A stretch of 64,000 nucleotides of DNA from Prochlorococcus marinus str. GP2 (lineage in GTDB: Bacteria > Cyanobacteriota > Cyanobacteriia > PCC-6307 > Cyanobiaceae): contig NZ_JNAH01000003.1 of NCBI RefSeq assembly GCF_000759885.1, forward strand, positions 186,001 to 250,000, in the 5' to 3' direction. The notes beneath the pieces are model-generated. The model saw nothing but the letters and a program-made list of their open reading frames with translations. It had not been told where the DNA came from and searched no databases. Positions within the stretch are counted from its first letter, which is position 1; the number at the start of each line of letters is the position of its first letter. Positions 10,300 to 19,381 of this stretch are shown piece after piece. Made by a program: the position numbers and the translations under genes.

Positions 10300-11301
10300 A
10301 TGAATTCGATTATTCGTCCTAGAAGATTAAGAAGAACTGAGGCAATTAGAGAAATGGTTAGAGAAAACCATCTAACGGCATCGGACTTTATATATCCATT
10401 ATTTATTCATGAAAAAGATATTAAAGAGGAAATATCAGCAATGCCCGGAACTTATAGATGGGATATTAATGGGTTAATAAAGGAGGTTACTAGGGCATGG
10501 GAATTGGGAGTGAGGTGTGTAGTTCTTTTTCCGAAAATTCAAGATAGCTTAAAGACTGAAGATGGAGCAGAATGTTTTAATGAAGACGGTTTAATACCTA
10601 AAGCTATTCGAATATTAAAAAAAGAGATTCCAGAAATGGCAATAATGACAGATGTTGCCTTGGACCCGTACTCTTGTGATGGTCATGATGGATTAGTTGA
10701 TGAAAATGGAAAAATATTGAACGACGAAACAATCGAGATTTTAAAAAAACAAGCTTTAACGCAAGCAAGAGCTGGAGCAGATTTTATTGGCCCAAGTGAC
10801 ATGATGGATGGTAGGGTTGGAGCAATTAGAGCTTCTCTTGATAGTCAAGGATTTAGTGATGTAGGTATTATAAGTTACACAGCAAAATATTCATCTGCTT
10901 ATTATGGTCCATTTAGAACTGCTTTAGATTCGGCTCCTAGAGAAAATAGTAAGAAAATAATTCCACACAATAAGTCTACATATCAAATGGACCCTGCCAA
11001 TTCAAAGGAGGCGTTAATTGAATCTGCATTGGATCAATATGAAGGAGCTGATATTTTGATGGTAAAACCAGGAATCTCATACTTGGATATTGTTTATAGA
11101 TTAAGCACTTTTTCAAATAAACCCATAGCTGCATACAACGTTAGTGGAGAGTATTCCATGGTAAAGTCTGCTGCTATGAAGAACTGGATTAACGAAAAAG
11201 ATATTGTTTTAGAAACATTGCTTAGTTTTAAAAGAGCAGGGGCAAAATTAATACTTACGTATCATGCTTGTGATGCATCTCGATGGTTGCAGGATACTTA
11301 A
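10300..11301 (+). CDS. hemB: Porphobilinogen synthase (delta-aminolevulinate dehydratase)
   Basis: A 333-residue enzyme condensing two 5-aminolevulinates to porphobilinogen, an early step toward chlorophyll, heme and cobalamin. The Schiff-base lysine region DILMVKPGISYLD and the second active-site segment GPSDMMDGRVGAIR are clear. The metal-binding region reads DVALDPYSCDGHDG, with aspartates and alanines where the zinc-type enzymes carry a cysteine triad. This is the magnesium-type site typical of phototrophs (family knowledge). The ATG start gives the usual N-terminus RPRRLRRTEAIREMV. Confidence 0.96.
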   Translation: MNSIIRPRRLRRTEAIREMVRENHLTASDFIYPLFIHEKDIKEEISAMPGTYRWDINGLIKEVTRAWELGVRCVVLFPKIQDSLKTEDGAECFNEDGLIPKAIRILKKEIPEMAIMTDVALDPYSCDGHDGLVDENGKILNDETIEILKKQALTQARAGADFIGPSDMMDGRVGAIRASLDSQGFSDVGIISYTAKYSSAYYGPFRTALDSAPRENSKKIIPHNKSTYQMDPANSKEALIESALDQYEGADILMVKPGISYLDIVYRLSTFSNKPIAAYNVSGEYSMVKSAAMKNWINEKDIVLETLLSFKRAGAKLILTYHACDASRWLQDT

Positions 11302-11363
11302 AAACTCATTATTAACAAAAATTTGGTTTATTCTTGGATAAGTAATAAATTAATTGCTTTGTT

Positions 11364-11750
11364 TTGAAGTTTTCACAAGGAGTAAATAGGATTGGTCACA
11401 TTGCACTTAGAGTAGAGAATCTCGAAAGGGCAAAGTCTTTTTATATTAAACTGGGTATGAATTTAGTTTGGGACGACAAAGATTGGTCTTATTTAGAAGC
11501 TGGTAAAGGGAAAGATGGACTTGCGTTGTTAGGCCCTAGCTACAAAGCTGCGGGACCTCACTTTGCTTTTCACTTTGAAAATAAAAAAGAAGTGGAAAAT
11601 ATTCAAAATGATTTAAAAAATTCTGGTGTAAAAGTTGGTCCTTTACATGAGCATAGAGATGGAACAGCATCTTTTTATATGAAGGATACTGAAGGAAACT
11701 GGCTTGAGATGCTTTATGTTCCTCCTGAAGGGATTCAATCGAATGTTTGA
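11364..11750 (+). CDS. Glyoxalase/VOC superfamily protein
   Basis: A 128-residue single vicinal-oxygen-chelate module. It begins NRIGHIALRVENLERAKSFYIKLGM and ends FYMKDTEGNWLEMLYVP, giving the usual paired beta-alpha-beta-beta-beta units with a histidine near residue 12 and a glutamate near 114 as possible metal ligands. The substrate is not known; it may act on methylglyoxal-derived thiohemiacetal or another small molecule. The start is TTG at 11364, which places the first strand normally. It is followed after 12 bases by mutS2 on the same strand. Confidence 0.8.
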   Translation: MKFSQGVNRIGHIALRVENLERAKSFYIKLGMNLVWDDKDWSYLEAGKGKDGLALLGPSYKAAGPHFAFHFENKKEVENIQNDLKNSGVKVGPLHEHRDGTASFYMKDTEGNWLEMLYVPPEGIQSNV

Positions 11751-11762
11751 TTCTTTTTTTAT

Positions 11763-14174
11763 ATGCAAGAGAAAAGTTATTCTAAAAAATCATATGTAGA
11801 TAACTCCTTAGAAGAAGAATCTTTAAGCCTTTTAGAGTGGGATACATTAAAAACGCATTTATCTTCATTCGCCTCAACGGAAATGGGTAAACGAGCAATT
11901 TTAAGTTTTGCTATTCCTTCAGAATACGAATCATCTAAAAGACTTTTGAATGAAACTCTTGAAATAAATAAACTAGAAAATAATTTAGATAAATCAATTA
12001 GTTTTTCTGGTGTTTTTGATATAAGTAGAAATATTCAAATTTGTTCCAAGGGAGGTGTAATTTCATCTTCTGAATTGTTAGAAATAGCGAAAACAATTGC
12101 TGCAGCAAGAAATTTAAAAAAAATCTTATTAGATTTTGAACAAAGGCCTTATATTTCATCATTTATAAAAAATATAATAGACCATCATAATATCGAAACG
12201 ATTTTTAAAAAAAGCATTGAATCTAATGGAAGAATTTCAGACAATGCTAGTAATGAACTATCTATTCTCAGAAAAGAATTTTTTTCTAAGAAACTCGAAA
12301 GAAAAATATTAGTTGAGAAATTTATTCAAAAGAATTTAGCTTATTTGCAAGATACTACTATTGGAGATCGTTATGGTAGGCCTGTTTTAGCATTGAAAGT
12401 TAATTATATAGATAAATTTAAAGGCATAATTCATGACTCTTCATCTTCAGGAAATACAGTATATTTTGAGCCTGAAAGTGTAGTAAATAAAGGTAATAAG
12501 ATTGCTTCTTTGGAGGCTAGGATCACAGCTGAAGAATTCAAATTACTTAAGAAATGGTCCCAAGTTGTTGCTGATAATTCAGAAAATCTTATTGAAATGG
12601 CATCCATTCTATTGAGATTAGAAAATGCTTTAACTCGTTCAAGATATTCGAAATGGATTGGAGGTAAATCTCCTACTTTTGAGAAAAATCCTATTATTTC
12701 TTTAATTGGTTTTTCTCATCCGTTATTGATTTGGGAACATAAGAAAAAAGGAGCCCCCCCCCCAGTGGCTGTCGATTTTCATATAAATAGAAACATTAAG
12801 GTTGTAGCTATCACTGGTCCAAATACTGGAGGTAAAACTGCAGCTTTAAAAGGTTTGGGTTTGTCTTTACTTATGGCTAGAGCAGGATTATTGATACCCT
12901 CAACTAATAATTCTATTATCCCTTTTTGCCCAAATATATATGTGGATATAGGAGATAATCAATCATTAGAAGAAAATTTATCAACCTTCAGTGGGCATAT
13001 ATCCCGCATAAAAGAGATATTAGATTCACTTGATAATAAGAAAGGATTATCTGTTGTTTTGTTAGATGAGATTGGATCTGGTACAGATCCTCTTGAAGGA
13101 AGTGCTCTTGCGATGGCTTTATTAAAAGAATTTGCAAATAAATCTGATATCACTTTAGCAACGACTCATTATGGTGATATTAAGGCTTTAAAATATAGTG
13201 ACTCAAGATTTGAAAACGTATCAGTTGCCTTTGACGAGGAATCTTTGAAGCCAAAATATATACTCAATTGGGGTATTCCTGGGAGAAGTAATGCTTTGTC
13301 AATTTCAAAGAGAATTGGTCTAGATGAAAGCATAATAAATGAAGCTGCAAATTATCTAAAGCCAAAAGAAGTTGAGAACATTAACAGCATTATAAAAGGA
13401 CTTGAGGAAGAGAGGATTAAACAACAAAACTCTGCAGAAGCCGCTGCAGAACTGATTGCAAGGACAGAAATATTACATGATGAACTGAAGAGAAATTATG
13501 AATATCAAAAAATAAATGCTGAAAAAATCCAGGAAATTGAAAGGTCTAAATTATCAAAACATATTGTATCCGCTAAAAAAGAGGTAATAGAGTTGATTAA
13601 AAAATTAAGAGATAAAAATGTTAATGGAGAGGATACGAGAATTATTGGAAAAAGATTAAAGGAAATTGAGAAGGAACATCTAACCCAAAAAAAATTTGAA
13701 AATTCAATATCATGGAACCCTCAGGTAGGAGATTTTGTAAAAATTAAAAGTCTAAATAGTACGGGACAAATTATAGATTTAGATAAAAAAGGAGGTTTTT
13801 ACGAAGTTAAATGTGGTTCATTCAGAAGCACATTATCTGTAAATGACTTTGAAGGTATTAATGGAGAAAAGCCTAATTTCGAAAGGTCAAAAATTGAGAT
13901 TAAGTCCACAAGAGAAGATTTTTCTTTTTCTAAAATTAGAACGAGCAAAAATACAATTGACGTAAGAGGGCTAAGAGTTCATGAAGCCGAAATAATTATT
14001 GAGGAGAAAATTAGAAAATTTCATGGACCGCTATGGATTGTTCATGGAATTGGCACAGGTAAATTAAAAAAAGGACTAAGAAATTGGTTATCAGGTTTAA
14101 ATTATGTTGATAAGATTGAAGATGCAGCTAATAACGAGGGCGGACCTGGTTGCAGTATTGCGTGGATTAAATAA
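11763..14174 (+). CDS. mutS2: MutS2-family ATPase with Smr nuclease domain
   Basis: An 803-residue MutS2. The N-terminal helical core is followed by the ATPase with Walker A GPNTGGKT at residues 352-359, Walker B VVLLDEIGSGTDP and TLATTHYGD. A long coiled segment then leads to a C-terminal Smr domain with DVRGLRVHEAE near 733 and HGIGTGKL near 763. It has no MutS mismatch-recognition domain. In the family MutS2 suppresses recombination and acts in ribosome rescue rather than in mismatch repair. An uninterrupted run of ten C at 12754-12763 lies in the coding sequence about 20 codons before Walker A, encoding part of GAPPPVA; the frame is intact. Confidence 0.93.
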   Translation: MQEKSYSKKSYVDNSLEEESLSLLEWDTLKTHLSSFASTEMGKRAILSFAIPSEYESSKRLLNETLEINKLENNLDKSISFSGVFDISRNIQICSKGGVISSSELLEIAKTIAAARNLKKILLDFEQRPYISSFIKNIIDHHNIETIFKKSIESNGRISDNASNELSILRKEFFSKKLERKILVEKFIQKNLAYLQDTTIGDRYGRPVLALKVNYIDKFKGIIHDSSSSGNTVYFEPESVVNKGNKIASLEARITAEEFKLLKKWSQVVADNSENLIEMASILLRLENALTRSRYSKWIGGKSPTFEKNPIISLIGFSHPLLIWEHKKKGAPPPVAVDFHINRNIKVVAITGPNTGGKTAALKGLGLSLLMARAGLLIPSTNNSIIPFCPNIYVDIGDNQSLEENLSTFSGHISRIKEILDSLDNKKGLSVVLLDEIGSGTDPLEGSALAMALLKEFANKSDITLATTHYGDIKALKYSDSRFENVSVAFDEESLKPKYILNWGIPGRSNALSISKRIGLDESIINEAANYLKPKEVENINSIIKGLEEERIKQQNSAEAAAELIARTEILHDELKRNYEYQKINAEKIQEIERSKLSKHIVSAKKEVIELIKKLRDKNVNGEDTRIIGKRLKEIEKEHLTQKKFENSISWNPQVGDFVKIKSLNSTGQIIDLDKKGGFYEVKCGSFRSTLSVNDFEGINGEKPNFERSKIEIKSTREDFSFSKIRTSKNTIDVRGLRVHEAEIIIEEKIRKFHGPLWIVHGIGTGKLKKGLRNWLSGLNYVDKIEDAANNEGGPGCSIAWIK

Positions 14175-14214
14175 AATTTAAAATAATTAGAAAACAATTT
14201 AATAAGCGTATTAA

Positions 14215-15198
14215 GTGCAATTTATTGATCAAGCAAACATTATTCTTAAAGCGGGAAAAGGTGGAAATGGAATAGTTTCATTTAGAAGAGAAAAATTCGT
14301 TCCTGCTGGAGGACCTTCGGGCGGAAATGGTGGCAGAGGCGGTTCAGTTATTTTGATGGCTGATAATAATCTTCAAACATTATTAGATTTCAAATTCAAA
14401 CGTGAAATAATTGCTGCAGATGGATGCAAAGGAGGTCCTAATAAAAGATCAGGTGCTTCAGGTGAGGATACAATCCTTAAAGTTCCCTGCGGTACAGAAA
14501 TAAGGGATATTAAAACCGGCATTATTTTAGGAGACTTAACTAAAGATAAACAGAGTTTAACTATTGCCATTGGAGGAAGAGGTGGACATGGTAATGCTTA
14601 CTATTTAAGTAATCAAAATAGAGCCCCAGAATCATTCACTGAAGGTAAAGATGGTGAAATATGGGAGGTTCGATTAGAACTAAAACTTCTTGCTGAGGTT
14701 GGGATTATAGGCCTTCCAAATGCTGGGAAAAGTACTTTGATTTCCGTTGTGTCATCTGCCCGTCCAAAAATCGCAAATTATCCTTTCACAACTCTTATAC
14801 CTAACTTAGGTGTAGTAAGAAAAATTGATGGGAATGGTTGCCTTTTTGCGGATATTCCTGGATTAATATCAGGGGCAGCTGATGGAGTAGGTTTAGGGCA
14901 TGATTTTTTAAGACACATCCAAAGAACAAAGATTCTTGTTCACTTAATTGATGCAATTGCAGAAAATCCTTTACATGATTTTAAGGTCATTGAGCAGGAA
15001 TTAAAAAAATATGGGAAAGGTCTTTTAAATAAAGAGAGGATAATAGTATTGAATAAAATGGAGCTGGTAGATGATGATTATTTGAAAATAATTTCAAAAA
15101 AGTTAGAAGATTTATCTAAAAAGAAAGTTTTAGTTATTTCTTCATCTTTAAAAAAAGGTTTATCTTCACTGCTTTCTGAAGTATGGAAAAGGATCTAA
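14215..15198 (+). CDS. obg: Obg/CgtA family GTPase
   Basis: A 327-residue GTPase associated with 50S ribosome assembly. The glycine-rich N-terminal Obg domain ([20 protein letters not shown]) precedes the G domain, with G1 GLPNAGKST at residues 166-174, G3 DIPGLISGA and G4 NKMEL. The C-terminal OCT domain of some bacteria is absent, which is usual for cyanobacteria. The start is GTG at 14215, giving the conserved [10 protein letters not shown]-terminus. It lies 40 bases after mutS2 and is probably co-transcribed. Confidence 0.95.
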   Translation: MQFIDQANIILKAGKGGNGIVSFRREKFVPAGGPSGGNGGRGGSVILMADNNLQTLLDFKFKREIIAADGCKGGPNKRSGASGEDTILKVPCGTEIRDIKTGIILGDLTKDKQSLTIAIGGRGGHGNAYYLSNQNRAPESFTEGKDGEIWEVRLELKLLAEVGIIGLPNAGKSTLISVVSSARPKIANYPFTTLIPNLGVVRKIDGNGCLFADIPGLISGAADGVGLGHDFLRHIQRTKILVHLIDAIAENPLHDFKVIEQELKKYGKGLLNKERIIVLNKMELVDDDYLKIISKKLEDLSKKKVLVISSSLKKGLSSLLSEVWKRI

Positions 15199-15283
15199 CT
15201 TAAATTAAAAAATTTTTTTTTTTAAATTTACTTGATTTAATAATGAAAATTAGTCATAAATAAGATACTTCTTTAAACACAAT

Positions 15284-15466
15284 ATGAATTTCTATACTTG
15301 CTTTGATCAACAAGGGAAAATAATAGCTCGATGTCAAACCATTCAAGATATAGAGGTTTTGAAGAAAATGGGAAGACCAATTGTAGAAGTCAAGGAAATG
15401 AAAAATGAGGAGTCAGTTGTATGTTCCCTTACTGGAAGTCCATCCGACTTTAATAGAGATTACTAA
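15284..15466 (+). CDS. Small conserved-looking hypothetical protein
   Basis: A 60-residue protein with three cysteines, beginning MNFYTCFDQQGKIIARC and ending SPSDFNRDY. No known family is recognised. It is soluble by composition. A strong hairpin terminator at 15484-15506 follows the stop directly, which supports its being a transcribed gene. It is convergent with cp12. Function unknown. Confidence 0.6.
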   Translation: MNFYTCFDQQGKIIARCQTIQDIEVLKKMGRPIVEVKEMKNEESVVCSLTGSPSDFNRDY

Positions 15467-15483
15467 TAGAATTAAAAAATAAA

Positions 15484-15506
15484 AAAAGGGCTATTAGAGC
15501 CCTTTT
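15484..15506. terminator. Bidirectional intrinsic terminator
   Basis: The arms AAAAGGGCT and AGCCCTTTT flank a 5-base loop, giving a stem of nine pairs with A and T tracts on the two sides. It lies between the stops of the convergent 60-residue gene and cp12 and can serve both. Confidence 0.85.
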
Positions 15507-15532
15507 ATATTGTGCAATATCTATCAAAAAAC

Positions 15533-15751
15533 TTAATCATCATAAACAAGACATTCTGGTTCATCCGGGTTGGCATCGCAGAATAGTTCCAAAGCATTAG
15601 GGTCATGTTTATCCTCTGGATGATGATCTTTATATTCTTCAAGTTCTTTTAGCTCTTCAGTTAAATGTCTGACCTTTGGAAGATTGCCCTCTGCTTTTGC
15701 AGATTCGATTTCCGATTGATCTTTTTTGATGTGTTCGTCAATGGATTTCAT
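15533..15751 (-). CDS. cp12: CP12 Calvin-cycle regulatory protein
   Basis: A 72-residue, highly charged protein. CP12 is a conditionally disordered linker that assembles GAPDH and phosphoribulokinase into an inactive complex when oxidised. The C-terminal part is typical: DPNALELFCDANPDEPEC with cysteines C58 and C67, and the acidic tail YDD. The N-terminal half is helical and acidic and lacks the N-terminal cysteine pair used for phosphoribulokinase binding in many CP12 proteins. It is convergent with a small gene and shares the terminator at 15484-15506. Confidence 0.9.
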   Translation of the reverse strand: MKSIDEHIKKDQSEIESAKAEGNLPKVRHLTEELKELEEYKDHHPEDKHDPNALELFCDANPDEPECLVYDD

Positions 15752-15880
15752 TTTAAGCTTTTCGTACTTTAGTAGACATACTTAACATAGTTAATTTCTA
15801 ATGAAATTGCATTATCTATGAACTAAATAAGTGTTCATTACAACATCATTTTTGTTTTTTTTTAATTCATTTATGCATTT

Positions 15881-16825
15881 TTAGGACTCTAATCTCATTA
15901 TTTCCTTTAACGATGGTAAAATCGGGATTAATTGATTTGGGTTTAAAGGAAATAAAGCTTTGTAGTAATCTTTTTTCCATTCATTGTCGAGACATGTCCT
16001 ATTTACGTTAGATAATTTAAAGAATTTTAATCTCCATTGAATGATTTTTTCGAAAGTTGATAGTTCTTTTTCAGTACATTTGAAAAGTTTGCTATATATC
16101 AATTCCCATCTTATAAGCGTTGGAAAAAGGTAAATATCTGCGTAGGTTAACTCTTCTCCAAATATCCAGTCCCCTTTGTTTTTTTGTAGTAAATTTTCAA
16201 CTTCATTTAAAGCTGCGAAAAGATTTTGACTCGCTTTTTTGTAAGCTGACTGGTTTCTGGCGAAACCACATTTATATACGCCATCATTAATGCTGTTATT
16301 GATTAAATCTAAAAATTTTTGATTACAATCTTTAATAGTTAATATCTGATATTTTGATTGCAATTTTATTGAATTTAGTAGTCTTATAATCTGTGAACTT
16401 TCATTAGACAAAATATTTACTTCATCTTTTATAGAACTAGTTAAAAGGGGTAATGTAGCTCTAAAAATAATATTTTTATTAGCTTTCTTATAAAGGTCTG
16501 AAAGTCTTATACATCCCTGAAATTTTCTATTGAAAATCCATTCGCCATGTTCAACATCTGCTTCTAAAAAAATAACTTTAACTTTGTGAGATAAATTTTT
16601 TAATTCGTGTACGAGTAAAGTTCTTTGACACCACGGACAAGAATTCCCTACCAATAAATAAATTTGTCCATTCTCATTATTAATATCGTATTCACTATTA
16701 ATTGTTATACCTTTAGGCCTTTTATAATTACCATGGAAATCTGATGGTGCGAAGCCATTCATTAATTGGGTCCAAAACCAAAACCAGAATTTTCTGGTGG
16801 CCTTTATAAGGTATTTATTTTGCAT
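15881..16825 (-). CDS. Glutathione S-transferase omega-like / glutathionyl-hydroquinone-reductase-like protein
   Basis: A 314-residue thioredoxin-fold protein with the motif LVGNSCPWCQRTLL near residue 60, matching the N-terminal active site of the ECM4/GS-hydroquinone reductase group of omega-like transferases. A helical C-terminal GST domain follows (WIFGEELTYADIYLFPTLIRW). Such enzymes reduce glutathionyl-hydroquinones or other glutathione conjugates. The gene is divergent from the aspartoacylase-like gene, with 23 bases between the two starts. The family is clear; the true substrate is unknown. Confidence 0.8.
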   Translation of the reverse strand: MQNKYLIKATRKFWFWFWTQLMNGFAPSDFHGNYKRPKGITINSEYDINNENGQIYLLVGNSCPWCQRTLLVHELKNLSHKVKVIFLEADVEHGEWIFNRKFQGCIRLSDLYKKANKNIIFRATLPLLTSSIKDEVNILSNESSQIIRLLNSIKLQSKYQILTIKDCNQKFLDLINNSINDGVYKCGFARNQSAYKKASQNLFAALNEVENLLQKNKGDWIFGEELTYADIYLFPTLIRWELIYSKLFKCTEKELSTFEKIIQWRLKFFKLSNVNRTCLDNEWKKDYYKALFPLNPNQLIPILPSLKEIMRLES

Positions 16826-16848
16826 AAAATTTTATTTTTAAAGAAAAA

Positions 16849-17754
16849 ATGACTGTTCGAAGAATACTTATCGTTTCAGGAACTCATGGGAATGAAATTA
16901 ATCCTGTTTGGGCGGTTAAGCAATTTAACAGAAAGGAAAATAGTTTTAATCATGGTATTGAGTATGAGTACATCATAGGTAATCCTGTTGCCTATGAAAA
17001 AGGTTGCAGATACATAGATGTTGATTTAAATAGATCTTTCAAAGAAAGTGAGAATTTAGATCAAAACAAGAATAGCTTTTATGAAACTAATAGAGCCAAT
17101 TTTTTAGTAGATGAATTTGGAATTGGCGGATCTAAATCCTGTCAAATTGCAATTGATTTGCATACTACTACTGCACATATGGGAACAAGCATTGTTTTGT
17201 ATGGAAGGAGATTCAAAGATTTTTGTTTAGCTGCATTACTGCAGAACAAATTTGGATTACCTATTTATTTGCACGAAAAAGACAAAGCCCAAACAGGCTT
17301 TCTTGTGGAAGCTTGGCCATGTGGTTTGGTTATTGAAATAGGAGCTGTCGCACAAAATTTTTATGATCAAAACATCATAAATAGATTCCTAATCATACTT
17401 GGATCCTTAAGGGAAGAGATAGATAAATTGAAAAACAATCTTATAGAACTACCAAAGGAATTGATTGTTCATGTTCATAAAGGGAGTATAGATTATCCAA
17501 GAGATGAAATAGGAAATATTGATGGCTTAATTCATCCTGAAAGAATAAACCAAGATTGGAAATTGATTAAGAAAGGAGATCCATTATTTCTTGATAGCCG
17601 AGGGATTACTATTAAATATGAAGGAGATCAGTTTGTTTGGCCGGTTTTTATTGGCGAAGTTGCTTATAAAGAAAAGAAAATTGCAATGAGCTACACAAAG
17701 AAAGAAGTTATTTGTTCTAACAATCAATGGGTCTATGAGTTCGAAAGTCTTTAA
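16849..17754 (+). CDS. Aspartoacylase-like (AstE/AspA family) zinc hydrolase
   Basis: A 301-residue member of the succinylglutamate desuccinylase/aspartoacylase family. Zinc-binding and catalytic motifs are present: GTHGNE at residues 11-16 (His and Glu ligands), DLNRSF near 59, and DLHTTTAHMG near 104 (the third His ligand). The C-terminal beta-rich domain carries a glutamate in FIGEVAY. The family hydrolyses N-acyl amino acids such as N-acetylaspartate. The substrate in picocyanobacteria is not established. Confidence 0.82.
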   Translation: MTVRRILIVSGTHGNEINPVWAVKQFNRKENSFNHGIEYEYIIGNPVAYEKGCRYIDVDLNRSFKESENLDQNKNSFYETNRANFLVDEFGIGGSKSCQIAIDLHTTTAHMGTSIVLYGRRFKDFCLAALLQNKFGLPIYLHEKDKAQTGFLVEAWPCGLVIEIGAVAQNFYDQNIINRFLIILGSLREEIDKLKNNLIELPKELIVHVHKGSIDYPRDEIGNIDGLIHPERINQDWKLIKKGDPLFLDSRGITIKYEGDQFVWPVFIGEVAYKEKKIAMSYTKKEVICSNNQWVYEFESL

Positions 17755-17871
17755 AATTAAGAAACCGGAACAATAAATCGTTGAAAACTAATAAGGATTT
17801 TTTATTTTATAGATAAGTTTATTTAATATTTGATAATTTTATTTTTTTTCTATTTTTTAAACCTTACAAAC

Positions 17872-18000
17872 CTAAATTCTTTCACTCCAATAAATAACAG
17901 CTCCAAAAGCCTCTAATTGCAGTCTTCTATGCTTAGCCTCTCTTAAGGAAACTACCTCTCTAGATCTTTTTCCGTTAAGAAGCCATTCGATTATTACCAA
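17872..18000 (-). CDS. Candidate 42-residue basic small protein upstream of psbA
   Basis: On the minus strand in the psbA upstream region an open frame of 42 residues starts at TTG (18000), with GAGG seven bases before it. The peptide begins MVIIEWLLNGKRSREVV, continues with REAKHRRLQLEAFG and ends AVIYWSERI. It is amphipathic and basic, with a sensible codon mix for the region. No family is recognised. The ribosome-binding site and ordered composition make it more likely real than other short frames here. It fills most of the 436-base gap between the aspartoacylase-like gene and psbA. Confidence 0.5.
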   Translation of the reverse strand: MVIIEWLLNGKRSREVVSLREAKHRRLQLEAFGAVIYWSERI

Positions 18001-18089
18001 GTTAAATCCTCAATAACAAAGAAAATATTAAGACATGGAAGTTCTTTTCTCCTGTTTTCCAAAAAATAAGTTTACTTAAAGAAAAAATA

Positions 18090-18121
18090 TTTACACATTT
18101 TTTGCGATTTTGGTCTAAAAT
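18090..18121 (+). promoter_or_regulatory. Probable psbA promoter
   Basis: A TTTACA box at 18090-18095 and a TAAAAT box at 18116-18121 lie 20 bases apart, with the psbA ATG at 18191. The spacer is slightly longer than ideal. The transcript would carry a leader of about 60 bases with the two hairpins described separately. Confidence 0.45.
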
Positions 18122-18129
18122 CTTCGAAG

Positions 18130-18175
18130 CGGAAATTAATTTTCCGTTTTTATTTACACGTCTCACTTTAGAGAC
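18130..18175 (+). promoter_or_regulatory. psbA leader with two hairpins, the first terminator-like
   Basis: Hairpin 1 pairs CGGAAA (18130-18135) with TTTCCG (18141-18146) and runs straight into TTTTT, so it looks like a short intrinsic attenuator. Hairpin 2 pairs GTCTC (18160-18164) with GAGAC (18171-18175), 15 bases before the start codon. Structured psbA leaders (PhotoRC motifs) are known in marine cyanobacteria and their phages; whether this is such a motif needs a covariance-model comparison. Confidence 0.45.
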
Positions 18176-18190
18176 ATACTTTACGAACTC

Positions 18191-19273
18191 ATGACAACTA
18201 TTCAGCAGCAGCGTTCTTCGCTGTTAAAAGGTTGGCCACAGTTTTGTGAGTGGGTAACATCAACTAACAACAGAATTTATGTTGGTTGGTTCGGCGTCTT
18301 AATGATTCCATGCCTTCTTACAGCAGCGGCTTGCTTCATCGTTGCATTCATCGCAGCACCACCAGTAGACATTGACGGAATTAGAGAACCAGTTGCTGGT
18401 TCATTCCTATACGGAAACAACATCATTTCAGGTGCAGTTGTTCCTTCATCTAACGCTATTGGTCTACACTTCTACCCAATTTGGGAAGCAGCTACTGTAG
18501 ATGAGTGGTTATACAACGGTGGTCCTTACCAACTTGTAATTTTCCACTTCCTAATTGGTATCTCAGCATACATGGGAAGACAGTGGGAGCTTTCATACCG
18601 TTTAGGTATGCGTCCTTGGATCTGTGTTGCATACTCTGCACCAGTTTCAGCAGCTTTCGCAGTATTCCTTGTATACCCATTCGGTCAAGGTTCATTCTCT
18701 GACGGAATGCCTCTAGGTATCTCTGGAACATTCAACTTCATGTTTGTTTTCCAGGCAGAGCACAACATTCTTATGCACCCATTCCACATGGCTGGTGTTG
18801 CTGGTATGTTTGGAGGATCTTTATTCTCAGCTATGCACGGTTCACTTGTTACTTCATCTCTAATCAGAGAAACAACTGAGACTGAATCTCAGAACTATGG
18901 TTACAAGTTCGGACAAGAAGAAGAAACATATAACATCGTTGCAGCTCATGGCTACTTCGGTCGTTTGATCTTCCAATATGCAAGTTTCAACAACAGCAGA
19001 AGTCTTCACTTCTTCCTAGCTGTATTCCCAGTTGTTTGTGTATGGTTAACTTCAATGGGTATCTGCACAATGGCATTCAACCTTAACGGTTTCAACTTCA
19101 ACCAGTCAGTTGTTGATGCAAACGGTAAGATTGTTCCTACATGGGGTGACGTTCTTAACAGAGCAAACCTAGGTATGGAAGTAATGCACGAGCGTAACGC
19201 TCACAACTTCCCACTTGATCTAGCAGCAGCTGAGTCTACAACAGTAGCTCTTTCAGCTCCAGCTATCGGTTAA
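18191..19273 (+). CDS. psbA: Photosystem II reaction-centre protein D1
   Basis: A 360-residue D1 with the five transmembrane helices and cofactor ligands in order. These include TyrZ in the region [11 protein letters not shown] to WLYNGGPYQ, the chlorophyll-ligand histidine in [13 protein letters not shown], the QB and iron-binding segment [15 protein letters not shown], and the Mn-cluster C-terminal stretch [13 protein letters not shown]. The tail after DLA is removed by CtpA in the family. Position 131, equivalent to 130 in Synechocystis, is Q, the D1:1-type residue. Codon use is clearly different from neighbours, rich in AAC and TTC codons, as expected for the most highly expressed membrane protein. 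It is followed by a strong terminator. Confidence 0.99.
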   Translation: MTTIQQQRSSLLKGWPQFCEWVTSTNNRIYVGWFGVLMIPCLLTAAACFIVAFIAAPPVDIDGIREPVAGSFLYGNNIISGAVVPSSNAIGLHFYPIWEAATVDEWLYNGGPYQLVIFHFLIGISAYMGRQWELSYRLGMRPWICVAYSAPVSAAFAVFLVYPFGQGSFSDGMPLGISGTFNFMFVFQAEHNILMHPFHMAGVAGMFGGSLFSAMHGSLVTSSLIRETTETESQNYGYKFGQEEETYNIVAAHGYFGRLIFQYASFNNSRSLHFFLAVFPVVCVWLTSMGICTMAFNLNGFNFNQSVVDANGKIVPTWGDVLNRANLGMEVMHERNAHNFPLDLAAAESTTVALSAPAIG

Positions 19274-19292
19274 GCTTAAAGTTCTTAAACTT

Positions 19293-19321
19293 AAAAGCCC
19301 CCTTTTTGGGGGCTTTTTTTT
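19293..19321 (+). terminator. psbA intrinsic terminator
   Basis: AAAAGCCCCC and GGGGGCTTTT flank a five-T loop, followed by a T tract. It lies 20 bases after the psbA stop and is the strongest terminator in the window. Confidence 0.93.
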
Positions 19322-19381
19322 GTTTAATTTTCAATTGGTTTCATATAATGTTTATATATAGATAAAACATTTGATATTTCT

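Noticed and set aside
18492-18731. Open frames on both strands inside psbA
   Set aside because: They lie inside the invariant D1 coding sequence and reflect its codon bias; no family match.
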